A stretch of DNA of 64,000 nucleotides from Pseudeuparius sepicola (GCA_963920635.1 OY987302.1:25023278-25087277), one strand, 5' to 3'; positions 1-11,740 are shown, numbered from the stretch's first letter. Notes: generated from the letters alone by a model not told the origin. Translations and numbers: made by a program.

Positions 1-207
1 TCTCTTTGAACCTCCCGTCGGCAACATAAAAGGATGTTGTCAATGTATTCCCAACAAAGGGGTGAACTCGATTCGATGTCACTACCCGACGACATGTGTT
101 GCACTTTCTCTTTACTTTTCAAAACTAATAATTTTCGGAAAATCTCCTAGTATTTATATTAGCTCTCGCACGTTTATGTTTTTTTTTGCAGAACTTGCAT
201 ATCATAT

Positions 208-1254
208 CTAAATAAAATCTTTGCCGTCTATCCAGCTGTTGTGTTCTTTATCGAGTCCTAACCACTTTTCGTACAGTTTGCGTCCTTTTTTTCTTAAAAT
301 TTTCACGACTAGAAATACGTCGGGCTGCCTGGTTCTCTGCAATTCTTCTCCGTAGGATAAACCGCCGCTTATAGGTCGCCCTTGAGCATCTCCCAAAAGG
401 TATATATGTAGTGGAATTTGTAGATCGATTTTTTTTAATTTTAATTCTAATATAGTTTCCCGGTCTTCAGTGTAACATTACACAAAACTTTCCCATAATA
501 AGACCATTTTTTACACATTTTATATTAACAAAAATTGTAATAAAACTCGACGTTCCGCTCCTGATTTAATTTTAAATAATTCAGTGGTCCAATTTGGCGT
601 GAAACCCTTTTCAAAAATATGTTTATCTTTACTTATGCGCACCAAATCTCCTATGTTAAATTTTGCGGAGGGTCGGAAAATTTTTAAATGACAATAGGCC
701 GTTTTCAGTAAAGACGCCTCGTTTTTCTTCGAAACGTCGACGGGTTTCATTCCTATAGTGCGGTGTTTTGTATTATTATAATTTTGCGTAAGTAAATCTA
801 TATACTGAAGCCATTTATAGTTTCCGTGGAAACTAAACATTTTATATAATTTCTCCTTCAACGTTCGGATTACTCGTTCTGCAACGGCGGCTTTTTTCAC
901 GCTAAATGTATTGTAGTGGTTGATACCGTACTTCCTCATAAGTTTGTCGAAATTTACGTTAACAAATTATTTTCCTTGATCAGATTGTAAGTTTTTTGGG
1001 GCGCGTCCATCACATTTTTTAAGTATATCCTCCATGGCTTTTGTTACCTCTTCTCCGGTTTTGCTTTTCAGAGGTCTCGTCCACAAATACTTGGAAAACA
1101 CATCTATTGCCACAAGAGTATATTTGTGGTTTTTATATACTCGAGCATAATTAGTCACTTCGGCCAAGTGCACCTGCCACAGATCGTTCAAACCTTTTAT
1201 ATTTATTCGACGCCTCTTAAAGTTTTTTCTACAGGGTTTATGTAGCTCGTTCAC
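208..1254 (-). pseudogene. Polinton-type integrase with C-terminal chromodomain, broken
   Basis: Three minus-strand frames, 1254-967, 939-520 and 396-208, give one integrase in order. The first holds the RNase H-like core: a beta-strand block with AIDVFSKYLW and the second acidic residue in LQSDQGK. The first acidic position, expected in a WQxDL context, reads WQVHL, so it is probably lost. The second frame holds the third acidic residue in AERVIRTLKEK and the linker region with NYNNTKHRTIG. The third frame is a chromodomain, recognisable from FLVVKIL...EKWLGL...NSWI. This order (integrase core, linker, chromodomain) is known from Polinton/Maverick and related integrases. Frameshifts between the blocks and the lost catalytic residue make it a dead copy. 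A chromointegrase from a Gypsy element is the alternative, but no reverse transcriptase is adjacent and the neighbours are DUF8207-type and coiled-coil frames. Confidence 0.75.
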
Positions 1255-1317
1255 GACCTCTGCTGTTTGGCAGGCGTCGATGTTCCCGCCGACGACACAG
1301 TATTGGCGTTATTTTTG

Positions 1318-1912
1318 CTAATTTTCATTTTTCAGCTTCTTTGCCTTGGAAGGGACCAGAGAGTTATGTTCTAAATATTGAATTCTTCCGTTTAATAAAT
1401 CAATTTCTTTGTCAATTTTTTGACTAAATTTGGAAATAGATTCTTGTAGTAAATCCGCACTGGTGCTTTTGCAGATTTGAGGGATTTTATCATCTAACTT
1501 GTCGACGCGTTTATTAACTATATCACCCACTTGTGCCATGGTATTTTTCATCGCAGTGTTAAGAGTATAATTTAAGGCGTCCCCGTTTATTTTCTCTCAT
1601 GTCGATTCAAAATTGTCTGCATATATTTTTTCAGTGTTTCGACTTCTTCTGCTAACCTTTTTTTCGTTTGAAGACAGAGCTATAGATATTTTTTTATCGA
1701 TCAAATTTGGTATAGTAGTAAGGAGCATATTTTCAATTTCGGTATTCAGCACGCTTTTTTGGGCAGCGACATCTTGAGATTTTTCTATCTAGTTCCGTTC
1801 CAACGCCCTCTAGAAACGATTTTATTTTGGTATGTGCTGCATATGAGCGAACACCATTATTGTCGTCTTTCTGAGATTTTTTCAAAGAACGTCCAAACTT
1901 GCTTACACTCAT
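1318..1912 (-). pseudogene. coiled-coil element protein, frameshifted
   Basis: An ATG at 1912 opens a minus-strand frame beginning MSVSKFGRSLKK. It shifts frame near 1790 and resumes through 1551-1318, where heptad-like Leu/Ile spacing (for example KIDKEIDLLNGRIQYLE) indicates a coiled coil. It lies between the DUF8207-like frame upstream and the integrase downstream, all on the same strand, so I infer it belongs to the same element. I do not know its function; trimeric fibre-like or scaffold roles would be guesses. Confidence 0.5.
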
Positions 1913-1944
1913 GTTGATATTAAACAGCTTCCGTATGGAGTCGC

Positions 1945-2559
1945 TTATTTAAGGAACTCAATTACTCCGAGTTTTTCCAGTTCGCTTAAAATGGCGGTTA
2001 TTTCGTTCTCGTGATTTCCATTTCCAACTTGTTTGGAGGCTTCTAATTTTCGTAGCGAGTCCCCCAATTCATCGACATCTTTATAGAAAACGTATTCTTT
2101 TGCCTTATCGTTATACTCTAGAAAGGACGCGGTCGTTCCACCCAAATGATAGGATTTATGTCGTCTAATAGCAGACGCAGGCAAAGAATTTTTGGCTACG
2201 CTATCTTCTTCTTCTTCGAGTAATTGTTTGATTTTATTATATTTTTCCGATCTATTTCCCCTTATTTGTCCTTCTGGTAGGTAGCCCCTTTTAAGTACAG
2301 AAGTGTAGTGTAATATTTGTCTGTAATTTTCGCGATCGCTGATACTTTCTGGAAATCTGTCTTTGTTGAAAAGCGCGTCGTACAGCTCCGGCGTTCCTCG
2401 ATAGATTTCTTGACCTATGTAAATTGCGTTTGTATCTTTGTCAAAATTAACGTCCTTGTTACCCATCGCAGAGTCAGTGAATGGATCGTGTTTCGGCCCG
2501 TAAACTCGATCGATTCTATCTGAATCTTGCATATGATTAATAGCATGTTCACGCATCAT
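1945..2559 (-). CDS. DUF8207-like transposon protein
   Basis: This 204-residue open frame starts with two Met codons (MMREHAINHMQDSD) and is uninterrupted. It carries the features I associate with the DUF8207 family of animal mobile-element proteins: an N-terminal Asp-rich YGPKHDPF segment, a central IYIGQEIYRGTPELYDALF block followed by a YRQILHYT helix, and a short C-terminal helix ending ELEKLGVIEFLK. Proteins of this family are repeatedly found beside chromodomain integrases and adenain-like proteases in insect and cnidarian genomes. Their function is unknown. Here it is followed, on the same strand, by the coiled-coil frame and the integrase relic. It may still be translatable, but the neighbouring relics suggest an inactive copy. 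Confidence 0.6.
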   Translation of the reverse strand: MMREHAINHMQDSDRIDRVYGPKHDPFTDSAMGNKDVNFDKDTNAIYIGQEIYRGTPELYDALFNKDRFPESISDRENYRQILHYTSVLKRGYLPEGQIRGNRSEKYNKIKQLLEEEEDSVAKNSLPASAIRRHKSYHLGGTTASFLEYNDKAKEYVFYKDVDELGDSLRKLEASKQVGNGNHENEITAILSELEKLGVIEFLK

Positions 2560-2593
2560 TCCAAGTAATTTTCAATTACTTCTCGTTTTTCTT

Positions 2594-2809
2594 CTAAAGA
2601 TCTGGCAAGAAAACGTCTTCCTCCACATCGGACTCTTCCTCATTCTCCTGCTGCGATGACTTGGCTATCAATTTCAGTTTTTGGTCTTGAAGTCTGGATT
2701 CTTCTCTTTTCATTGTCGATTCCTCGTTTTTCGGATTTGAAATGAGTGGGGTCGTCGTCGTCGTTGTCCCCATCGCATTTCCATTTTTATTAGTCGAAGT
2801 CGCTGTCAT
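2594..2809 (-). CDS. short acidic, Thr-rich frame upstream of the DUF8207 gene
   Basis: The first ATG of this minus-strand frame is at 2809; it gives about 71 residues. The product is low-complexity: a run of six Thr, then Lys/Glu-rich stretches and an acidic tail EEESDVEEDVFLPDL. It ends 34 bases before the DUF8207-like start, same strand. It could be the decayed N-terminal part of that protein or of another element protein. No family recognised. Confidence 0.3.
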   Translation of the reverse strand: MTATSTNKNGNAMGTTTTTTPLISNPKNEESTMKREESRLQDQKLKLIAKSSQQENEEESDVEEDVFLPDL

Positions 2810-3002
2810 GTTCTCGAGTGGAATAAGCAAGGTCTTAAAAAATTATTAAGATTCTCATGTCCCTCGTTGTTTTTATCTAATTTAATAGCCCAATATTTTT
2901 TTTCGAATCGCGTTTGCGGTCTGCAAGATTCTCTGCTTTAATTTCCGTTTGTTTCGATCCATTATAATAATCAATAAACAATTTAAATGGGGTCTGTTGT
3001 TC

Positions 3003-3190
3003 GAAACAGGCTGTTCTTAACAGGTAGTTATCAACCGCTTGTCCCAAACCGTCTGTTCCACACCGGCTGTTCCAAACGGGCTGCTCCAAACCACATACCT
3101 GTATATTAACAGGTATATGTTCCAAACGGGCTGTTCCAAACCGCCTAGGCGCCTGCTCCAAACCGGTTGTTCTATTACCGGCCGGGATCG
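3003..3190. repeat. array of ~15-bp degenerate repeats, consensus TGTTCCAAACNGGC
   Basis: About ten units of the form TGTTCCAAACNGGC follow one another with small gaps. Two embedded palindromes interrupt them: ACCTGTATATTAACAGGT near 3105 and CGCCTAGGCG near 3146. The array sits just upstream of the integrase/DUF8207 relic and just outside the inverted-repeat element at 3298. It looks like subterminal transposase- or integrase-binding repeats, but that role is inferred. The alternate-frame ORFs here are products of the repeat and not genes. Confidence 0.6.
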
Positions 3191-3297
3191 TACTGTTTCC
3201 GACACCTGTCTGTCCCATAAATACACCAGTAATAGACTGATAGGTCCGATACTAGGTTTTTATATAAGTATAAGTTAAGATTACTAACAACAGCAGT

Positions 3298-4570
3298 AGT
3301 AGTGTGCTATAGGCAACTCTGGTTCATCCCCCCACCCCTTTTTGATCCCCCCCACTCCTTTTTCGTACATTACCGCCTCTGGTAGCCCCCGCCCACTTTT
3401 CCCCCGCGCATGCGCGACGAGCGCATGACCTCTCCCCGCACCCCGCAGCCATCATACCGTGTAATTGCAGCGTAATGAGTAATTACAATATCGCCGGTCC
3501 ATATTTCCGCGAAATTCGCACATAAATGTCAATTTACTAATTACACAATAATTTAAACCTTTGCAATGAAAAAATACAGTGTACAGCACTGTATGGCGTA
3601 TTACGCCCTACATTCATGTAATAAACAAAAAAATAAATTCTATTTTGTCCCACATCTACTAAAATCTTAAAATTCCCAGGTTCCCCCACGTAATTAGCTT
3701 GTAAAATGCTAGCCAACGCCCTAGAAATTCCCAAAAAAGAAAAAAATAATAGGTGTACTTACTTTAAAGTAATGAATAGGTACTCCTAAGAAGAAATAAT
3801 GTAAGGATATCAGAAAGCACTCAAACAAAGGAAAGCAATTAAAAACAATTACAAAGCACGAGTGCCCTCGAACGTGCCAAACATCTGCTGTATGCTCGTC
3901 CAGCCAGATGCACTTTTCCAAAAAATCACTCGTCTCGCCCGAATCCAGTCTCTCTGTAGAACACGCGCGGGCACTATCACATTAAACGCGACATTATTTA
4001 ATTATACCAAAATATCTATACATCAAACAAACCGGACTCGCGGCGGCCATTGCGCCCTCACCGGGTCGCACATTCTCAAGTTGGTCATTCTAGGACAACG
4101 TTGCCGAACGATTCCACCCACATAAGTGTATATCAAGACTCTACCATGAAAATATCCGTAGATCTCGGCTGATTTCAGCGGATCCGGCAACACCGCTTCT
4201 AGCCCGTCTAGACGTCCGCCAGAAGATCTGATGGTATTGGTCGAGAGGGCAATATTGATTTTTTTTCTCCTTTTCTCACAACCGTGAGCTATACCTATAC
4301 CTATCTCACTTCCAAAAAGAATGCACCACTCGCCCTAGGCGACCCTTGATGGTACCTGCCATAGGCAACGAGCCAGCGCGGACCGTAATCTGCCAGAACG
4401 GTAGCCCAGGAGGAGAAAATATTTTAACAGCATATAATTAAAATTAACTGCGGATACATTGCAGTGTTTTGATATTATTTCAGAGTATACGTATAGCCGA
4501 ATTAAAGAATAACATTAACAGTTCCATACACCCTATTCCATATACACCCTACCATAATAAAAAGATACTT
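3298..4570 (+). repeat. left terminal inverted repeat of the Polinton-like element
   Basis: This arm pairs with 5970-8380 in reverse orientation. It includes a GC-rich stretch with GCGCATGCGC-type palindromes near 3405-3430. Base-level matches run through the inner end at AAGATACTT (4562-4570). Confidence 0.85.
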
Positions 4571-6252
4571 ACTAAAGAATTATAATATCTTTGGTGTGTA
4601 TTATTTTTTAGTAGTTACATAACCCAAAACGAAATAAAAACGCATTTAAATATACCAAATTTTTTTTAACACTTCCCTGCATTTGTGTTCGTCTGGTGCA
4701 CCCTGTATCTAACACTTACCCATAGTCTTAAATTGTGTTTTCACGGTTCTTTGGTGCTCCCTGTATCTAACATAAAAAGTTGTTTGATTGGGAACACGCT
4801 GTGTGAAATACACCTAGAAATAACGACCATGTCTTCGTTGAAGTAAATCTAATATTTACCTATCTATTTTAAGTATAATGTATTGGAAAAGCCTTATTAG
4901 ATAGTTTTTACAAGCTTTCATTTCTGCTTAATTGATTTAAAATAGACAAAATGTATGAGGGAGGTAGGCAGAATAAGTCAAATAATCAATAAAATGATTC
5001 TAACTAGATGAGAAATGTGAGAGAGAAATCATAATGCTATACGGGGCGTGCAACATAATCTCTTTACAGCAAAAGGGGGTAAATACCTATAGGTATAATA
5101 TATTATGTTTATTACTCCAATTATTATAGGAAAATATAGCTTAGAAAGAAAACTGAAGAAACTATGTAAGAATATGGATGGAATATGATAAATTTGTGTA
5201 TTGTTAAATAATTATTAACAAGTTAGAATAAACCATACAGAGGCGGGTATTGTTTTTTTATTGCAAAGGGGGGTAATTGAATCATAATTATATGAAATTT
5301 CCAATAGTGGTTTCAGAGGATTTTCAGTCGGTTTCGTTGATTCTACAGCCGCCCCGTTTCTAGAAAGTGGTTAATCGTGAATTTCTCTTAGATATCGGAT
5401 TTTCGAGGTTCTTTTTGGTACCGGAGGAAAGTACTACACCCAATTAAGACATTTACCACCTCTTCGATTTTTAGAACGGCTCTATTCGAGGTTGTCGAGA
5501 CTTTTGCGAAAAAACCGCCAATGTCCGTGGGCAGGTTTATAAGATTTTTCACTATTATTCAGGCAATCTAAGGCCAACCTAACAGCGCCGAATTTACTGT
5601 TTTTTGCACTGTAACTGGCAATGTCACATAAGGTAATGTCACGTAATAAGATGTTAGATTTGCCGTCACTTACGCTTTTAAGGTTATCGCTGGCTTTCAA
5701 ACCGCGGGAGAGGGGAGGGGTAATTGCAACGTTGTCAGTTGAACGCCTTTGCGTCCGCACATATTGGAACGATTTCCAGGGCCGCGCGTGTACCTAATAA
5801 TAGTCTAATAAGAGCAGAGTCAAAAAGTCAGTGAAAGTGTCTTTTTTATTATGGTAGGGTACCTATTGCTTCGATATAATATGTTAATTTTACTCTGTCT
5901 ACGGTAAAATTTTAATGTGTTTTTTTTTAACTATGTGTGGTCTCCTTCCGCAAGAGTGTACATCCAGTAAAGTATCTTTTTTATTATGGTAGGGTGTATA
6001 TGGAGTAGGGCGTATGGAACTGTTAATGTTATTCTTTAATTCGGCTATACGTATACTCTGAAATAATATCAAAACACTGCAATGTATCCGCAGTTAATTT
6101 TAATTATATGCTGTTAAAATATTTTCTCCTCCTGGGCTAAGGTTCTGGCAGATTACGGTCCGCGTTGGCTCGTTGCCTATGATGGCAGGTACCATCAAGG
6201 GTCGCCTAGGGCGAGTGGTGCATTCTTTTTGGAAGTGAGATAGGTATAGGTC

Positions 6253-7042
6253 AGCGTGTCCCAAATAGTTTGTCCTACCCCCTGGATCTCAGGAACCGTA
6301 AGAGATACGAAAAAAACTAAAAGTTGTAAGGTTCACAGTGCACGTAACCTCTCTTTTATTTTCACATATACAGGGCGATTCTTGTTTGCAGGACAAAAAT
6401 AAAATATTTAGATTTTGACAATTGCGTTAATCCTTTGGAATATTTGCATTCTCCATGGAATTTTCTACAGAACCGTTTTTTTGTTTTGTATTTTGGATGC
6501 AGCGTTGCCAAGATATCGATTTTTTCTTGGAATTTAGGGACTTCGTGGAGGTTATGGAAACTGAATGCTGTATCTTTATTTTAATAGATATCAAAGATAC
6601 ATTTAGCCGAAGTATGACAGCACAACCGTGTGTGGTGTGGTATGTCGAAATTGGTTTGTGCATATACAGTGTGTTCATAACGGTCTCTCAAAATCAGATA
6701 AATTCAAACAGCAATAACTTATTTTTTCAAATGGAATGACCCATATTTCTATAGTTTGTTGGATGCCGGCGTCCAAGCCCCACATTTTATGTAAATAACA
6801 TTCTATACCAAAAACTACCCGTTTTCGAGATATTTAGTATTTAAGAAAATTTCTTTGCATTTTTCATTCAGGTGAGAAGGTTTTATCAAGCAAGCCATAA
6901 CTATTTTTCCAGACAGTGGCAGAAATAATTGTCATTTTAGATAATACGGGAAATAAAATTAATATACCCGTATACAGTATGTCCACGTATAGACATCCCA
7001 AGAGGACAAATGGACCAAAAATTTCATTTTTCGACAAAAAGT
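6253..7042. mobile_element. ~790-bp insertion in the right arm
   Basis: Comparison with the left arm places the break in a GGTATAGGTATAGCTCAC context. The inserted block starts CAGCGTGTCCCAAATAG, which resembles the CAGGGTGTCC ends of the TA-inserting MITEs elsewhere in this window. A clean matching right end and target duplication are not visible, so its class is uncertain. No coding function is apparent. Confidence 0.45.
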
Positions 7043-7792
7043 CAGCTCACGGCTGTGAGAAAAGGAGAAAAAAAACAATATTGCCCTCTCGACCAATACC
7101 ATCAGATCTTCTGGCGGACGTCTAGACGGGCTAGAAGCGGTGTTGCCGGATCCGCTGAAATCAGCCGAGATCTACGGATATTTTCATGGTAGAGTCTTGA
7201 TATACACTTATGTGGGTGGAATCGTTCGGTAACGTTGTCCTAGAACGACCAATTTGAGAATGAGGTGAGGGCACAATGGCCGCCGCGAGTCCGTTTCGTT
7301 TGCTATGGAGATATTTTGGTATAATTAAATAATGTCGCGTTTAATGTGATAGTGCCCGCGCGTGTTCTACAGAGAGACTGGATTCGGCCAAGACGAGTGA
7401 TTTTTTGGAAAAGTGCATCTGGCTGGACGAGCATACAGCAGATGTTTGGCACGTTCGAGGGCACTCATGCTTTGTAATTGTTTTTAATTGGTTTTCTTTG
7501 TTTGAGTGCTTTCTGATATCCTTACATTATTTCTTCTTAGGAGTACCTATTCATCACTTGAAAGTAAGTACACCTATTATTTTTTCTTTTTTGGGAATTT
7601 CTAGGGCGTTGGCTAGCATTTGACAAGCTAATTACGTGGGGGAACCTGGGAATTTTCAGATTTTAGTAGATGTGGGACAAAATAGAATTTATTTTTTTGT
7701 TTATTACATGAATGTAGGGCGTAATACGCCATACAGTGCGGTACACTGTATTTTTTTCATTGCAAAGGTTTAAGTTATTGTGTAATTAGTAA

Positions 7793-8140
7793 AAAATGTA
7801 GGAAATGACAGGAGGAGCTTTATTTTTATTGTGGTAAATAGAAGTAAATTATGTGTAAATAGAGCCTAATACGCTATGCAGTGCAGTATATATGTTTTTC
7901 ATTGCAAAGTGAATAAATATTGCTAACTAGACAAAAAGCGCGGAAAATGAGAGTACTTTTTAAATTTAAAATTTAAATTTTAAATAGTTATGTAGGTATA
8001 AACGGTACATTGACAGTCCATGTAATGTTTTTTTCATTGAAAAGGGGGTAAATATTGCTAATTAGACAAAAAAAGCGCGAGAAATGAGAGTGATTGTATC
8101 TATTTTAAATATTTCTTCACGTACATACGATACTTAACCA
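7793..8140 (+). repeat. three imperfect ~115-bp tandem units in the right arm
   Basis: Each unit contains a TTTTTTCATTGCAAAG-type segment followed by GGTAAATATTGCTAA, AGACAAAAAGCGCG and AAATGAGAG. The left arm passes directly from the equivalent of 7793 to the equivalent of 8140, as if collapsed to one unit. A related TTGCAAAGGGGGGTAA motif also occurs in the element core near 5261. Confidence 0.6.
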
Positions 8141-8549
8141 ATAAATTGACATTTATGTGCGAATTTCGCGGAAATATGGACCCGCGGTATTGTAATTACT
8201 CATTACGCTGCAATTACACGGTATGATGGCTGCGGGGTGCGGGGAGAGGTCATGCGCTCGTCGCGCATGCGCGGGGGAAAAGTGGGCGTGGCCTACCAGG
8301 GGCGGTAATGTACGAAAAAGGAGTGGGGGGGATCAAAACGGGGTGGGGGGATGAGCCAGAGTTGTCTATAGCACACTACTAGCAGTGCAGTAAAGAATAC
8401 AATGAAAGAAAAACTGAGAAAACAATCAGTAAAATAAACTAATATTATTTATAAACCCAAAAAATAGTATTCATTATAGTACTGCAATATAAAATAAAAT
8501 ATTTGTGAAATTGTCTTTTCTTTTTGTATTGTATAGCTGTATATCAGAT

Positions 8550-11500
8550 ATGGACCCGTACATTAGGAAATATCAAAATGATCCGGTAGAGAATATCAAA
8601 ATTAATGAACTAAAGAATCTTTGGCAACTTTCTGAACAGAAAAAAAACTTTTAAAATACTACACTTAAATATAAGAAGCTTGTCGTGTAACTATGACGAG
8701 TTAATATGCTTTCTGGGCGAATGTACAAATGACATTGAAGTTATTGTACTAACTGAAACACACATTGTACATGATTTGGAGATCTATAACATTGATGGCT
8801 ATAAGATTCTCTACAACGAAGGTCAGTATAACAAATGTGATGGAGTCGTTGTATATATTAAGTAAAATATTCAATTTACTAAAAATATTGTTTACATAGG
8901 ACCCATAAAAACTTTAGAAATAAAAATACAAACGACACAACACAGCTTTTTAATAAGTTGTATTTATAGATCTCCAAATACTGACTTCAAAGACTTTAAT
9001 TTAAATTTACAAAAATACTTACAAAGTAAGATGTATTGTAGCAATCACATCATTATAGGTGACATACAAAAACATTACAAACTACTTTGGGTTTATATCT
9101 TACATAAATACAATCACAAGACCCTCATCAGGGACTTGTTTAGATCATATCCTAATAAAATCTAATTTGAATCAATTTACAAACTTACAATCATTTGCAA
9201 TAAAATATTCTATTACTGATCACTTACCAGTTGGTATAACTTTTGATTCTAACCACAATACAGAGAAACAAACAATTAACAGTAAAAAATATATAGATTA
9301 TGTAAAACTTAATACAATTCTAAACAATGAAAGCTGGTTTGGAGTATATAACAATGATAATGTAAACACAACAACAACAAATTTTATTAATACTTTAAAA
9401 ATACATATTGAAAACTGTACTCTCATAAAAAGAGTGAAAGGACATAGATACAAAAAGAGGTGGATTACTAAATGTTTGTTAAAGTATTAATAATAAAAAT
9501 AAATTATATAAGGAACTTGCAAAAGATCCGAGTAATCAAACAAAACAAGAACAATATAAAAAATATAAAAATAACTTGACTAAATTGCTGAAAAAAAGCA
9601 AAAAAGCAATATATACAAATATCAATCCTACAAAACAAGAACAAAAATAAAGCTCTCTGGGGCTTTGTAAATGACACCTGCAACAGAAAAATTGTAAAGA
9701 AAAAAATTGAGAAAATAAGAGACAAAAATGGGACAATACTGAGCGATGAAAAAAAAATAGCAAACACCTTTAATGACTATTTCTGTAACGTGGGACCAAA
9801 TCTAGCAAATAAAATAACAATACCAAAAGACTTTCAGGAAAAAACTAAAATAAATAACAATACCTAGTATTTTTCTAAATCCAGTAACAACCGATGAGAT
9901 TAAAAAACAATTAAAAGCCTAAAATCGGGGAAGTCGCCTGGGTGGGATGGTATCCGCTCAGAGCTATTAAAAAAAATATCAGATCAACTAACAAAACCTT
10001 TACTTTACATAATAAACAATTGCTTTACAAATGGTGAGTTTCCAGACATTCTAAAAAAAGGGCATTATTACACCGTTACATAAGTCTGGAGATGTATGCG
10101 ACCCTAGTAATTACAGACCCGTTTCACTAATCTCAAACATCGCCAAAATATTTGAGAAAATAATAAAAAATAGGATCACACAATTTCTAAATAAATATAA
10201 ATTAATATATAATCATCAATATGGGTTTTGGTGTGGCAGATCAGCAGAAGACGCAATCCTGGAACAACATATATTTACAATGCTCTAGACAAAAAAAAAC
10301 AGCAGCATGTATATTAGCCGATCTGAGTAAGGCACTTGACACTGTATGCCACAAAAGACTCCTAGAAAAGTTATATAAATTGGGTATCAGAGGTGTCGCC
10401 TACAAACTTATAAAAAATTATCTTCATAACAGGCACCAAGTGGTAACTGTCAATGGTTGTCTTGATGCGGGTACGATCACTTGTGGTGTACCACAAGGGA
10501 CCGTCCTAGGTCCTCTTCTTTTTGAAATATATGTAAACAGCTTACTGGAAATAAATACCAAAGGAAAGATAGGTACTTAGTTTTGCTGATGACGTCGCAA
10601 TTTTCTACGAGAAGGAAACCTGGACAGAACTAAAGACTATAATGGAAGATGATTATGAGGATATAAGTAAGTGGTTTGATTTAAATAAGTTATCTCTGAA
10701 TTATAATAAAACAAAATATCTAAGTTTTACATCATATACAAATCAACTGCCTAAATTAGGAACACTTAAAATAGCTCAACACCTTGAAATCCAAGAAGTA
10801 ACCACAGTAAAATAGGTACTTAGGAATTATAATCGACCAACATTTAAGGTGGGATGCCCATATAAAAAACTCACAAAGAAACTCCGAAGCTTAGTTGCAC
10901 GATTTAGATATTTGAGAGATTGTCTAGATGTGGGCAGGTTAAAAGTATTGTATTTTGCACTAGTACAATCACAATTAAGGTACGGAATAATTGGATAGGG
11001 GGGAGTGAATAATTGTTACTTGGATAATTTAAACAAGATCCAAAAATGGATACTAAAAATAATTTATGAAAAAATAGATTATATTCATCTGATCTCCTTT
11101 ATCAACACTCAAACGTATTTAACACAAGACAAATTTATTTTCAAATAATCCTAACAAATATAAACAATAAAAAAATAAAATTGCATCCTATTACTCACCC
11201 ACACAACACTCGGAAATGTAATACAACAGTAAACATTCCACGAAGCAACAAAACATAGGGCAAAGATACCATCTCTACTTAGCTCCAAAAATATATAACT
11301 TGTTACCTGAAAGTGTAAAAGAATCTTTGTATACAAACAGCTATAAAATAAAAATAAAAAAAATTATTCTCGAAAAAGGAAGATTATTTTTTAATAACCT
11401 AATTAGCTTAAATTATATTAACATATAATATTGCACCTAACCCCCTGACTAGACATATTATCTACTTACCTTGAAAATAAAAAATTAAAATTATATATAG

Positions 11501-11740
11501 GTACTTATAACCCACGAACACAATTCACAGACTATGACCAACCCCGATTATGTAAACTCAAGATTAAGACACTTTATCACAAACAAGTAGTATTCTAACT
11601 ACTTCTGTGATTCGTTTATGTTTGTTCTATAGGTACCTATGTTTTGTATATTTTGTATCTAGTAATGTCTATACATTATATTGTTGGAAACCTGTAACAT
11701 TACTTACACCTGAATAAACATATATTATTATTATTATTAT
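8550..11740 (+). mobile_element. CR1/Jockey-like LINE, degenerate, ending in (ATT)n
   Basis: An apurinic endonuclease region begins around 8665 and a reverse transcriptase covers about 9870-10870. The 3' end is an AATAAA-containing tail followed by an ATTATTATT microsatellite ending near 11740. The exact 5' boundary is not visible; it may lie anywhere after the element that ends at 8380. Many stops and frameshifts make it inactive. Confidence 0.8.
8650..11340 (+). pseudogene. LINE endonuclease/reverse transcriptase (ORF2) relic
   Basis: The endonuclease N-terminus reads NIRSL...IVLTETHI; its C-terminal part has GTCLDHILIKS and ITDHLPV (9110-9230). The reverse transcriptase shows KSPGWDGI (near 9935), NYRPVSLISNIAKIFEK (near 10105), HQYGF (near 10215), ADLSKALDTVCH (near 10318), GVPQGTVLGPLLF (near 10487), FADDVAIFY (near 10583) and, after frame breaks, LGIIIDQHLRWDAHI (near 10830). 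These are the ordered motifs of non-LTR reverse transcriptases of the Jockey/CR1 group. The frame is broken at least six times. No clear ORF1 was found upstream, where only a 34-codon frame starting MDPYIRKYQ (8550-8654) precedes the endonuclease. Confidence 0.8.

Larger units (their letters stand above)
3298..8380. mobile_element. non-autonomous Polinton/Maverick-like element with long inverted repeats
   Basis: The ends are AGTAGTGTGCTATAG... and ...CTATAGCACACTACT. They are flanked by a perfect 6-bp duplication AGCAGT at 3292-3297 and 8381-8386. Terminal AG/CT bases, a 6-bp target duplication and very long inverted repeats are the classic Polinton (Maverick) signature. The arms are ~1.27 kb (left) and ~2.4 kb (right, enlarged by an insertion and by extra tandem units). 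The 1.4-kb core (4571-5969) has no recognisable gene: no polymerase B, integrase, ATPase or capsid. Small frames in the arms (for example around 7405-7623 and its mirror at 3721-3921) occur only because the arm is duplicated. I call it a deletion derivative or MITE-like relative of a Polinton; a different long-TIR family with 6-bp duplications remains possible. Confidence 0.65.
5970..8380 (-). repeat. right terminal inverted repeat, expanded by two insertions
   Basis: It is the inverted partner of 3298-4570. Two extra blocks are absent from the left arm: about 790 bp between 6253 and 7042, and about 345 bp of tandem units between 7793 and 8140. Either the right arm gained them or the left arm lost them. 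Confidence 0.8.

Noticed and set aside
3039..3278. Frames rich in repeated short motifs on both strands (113, 69 and 79 aa)
   Set aside because: They translate the 15-bp repeat array in different frames; repetition alone keeps them open.
3721..3921. 66-aa frame repeated at 7405-7623 as a possible conserved gene
   Set aside because: The two frames are the same DNA in the two inverted arms of one element, so their similarity reflects the repeat. Composition is not protein-like and there is no motif.
5482..5760. 92-aa minus-strand frame in the core of the long-TIR element
   Set aside because: Begins with an ATG but shows no domain or membrane segment; in an element core of this length a chance frame of this size is unremarkable.
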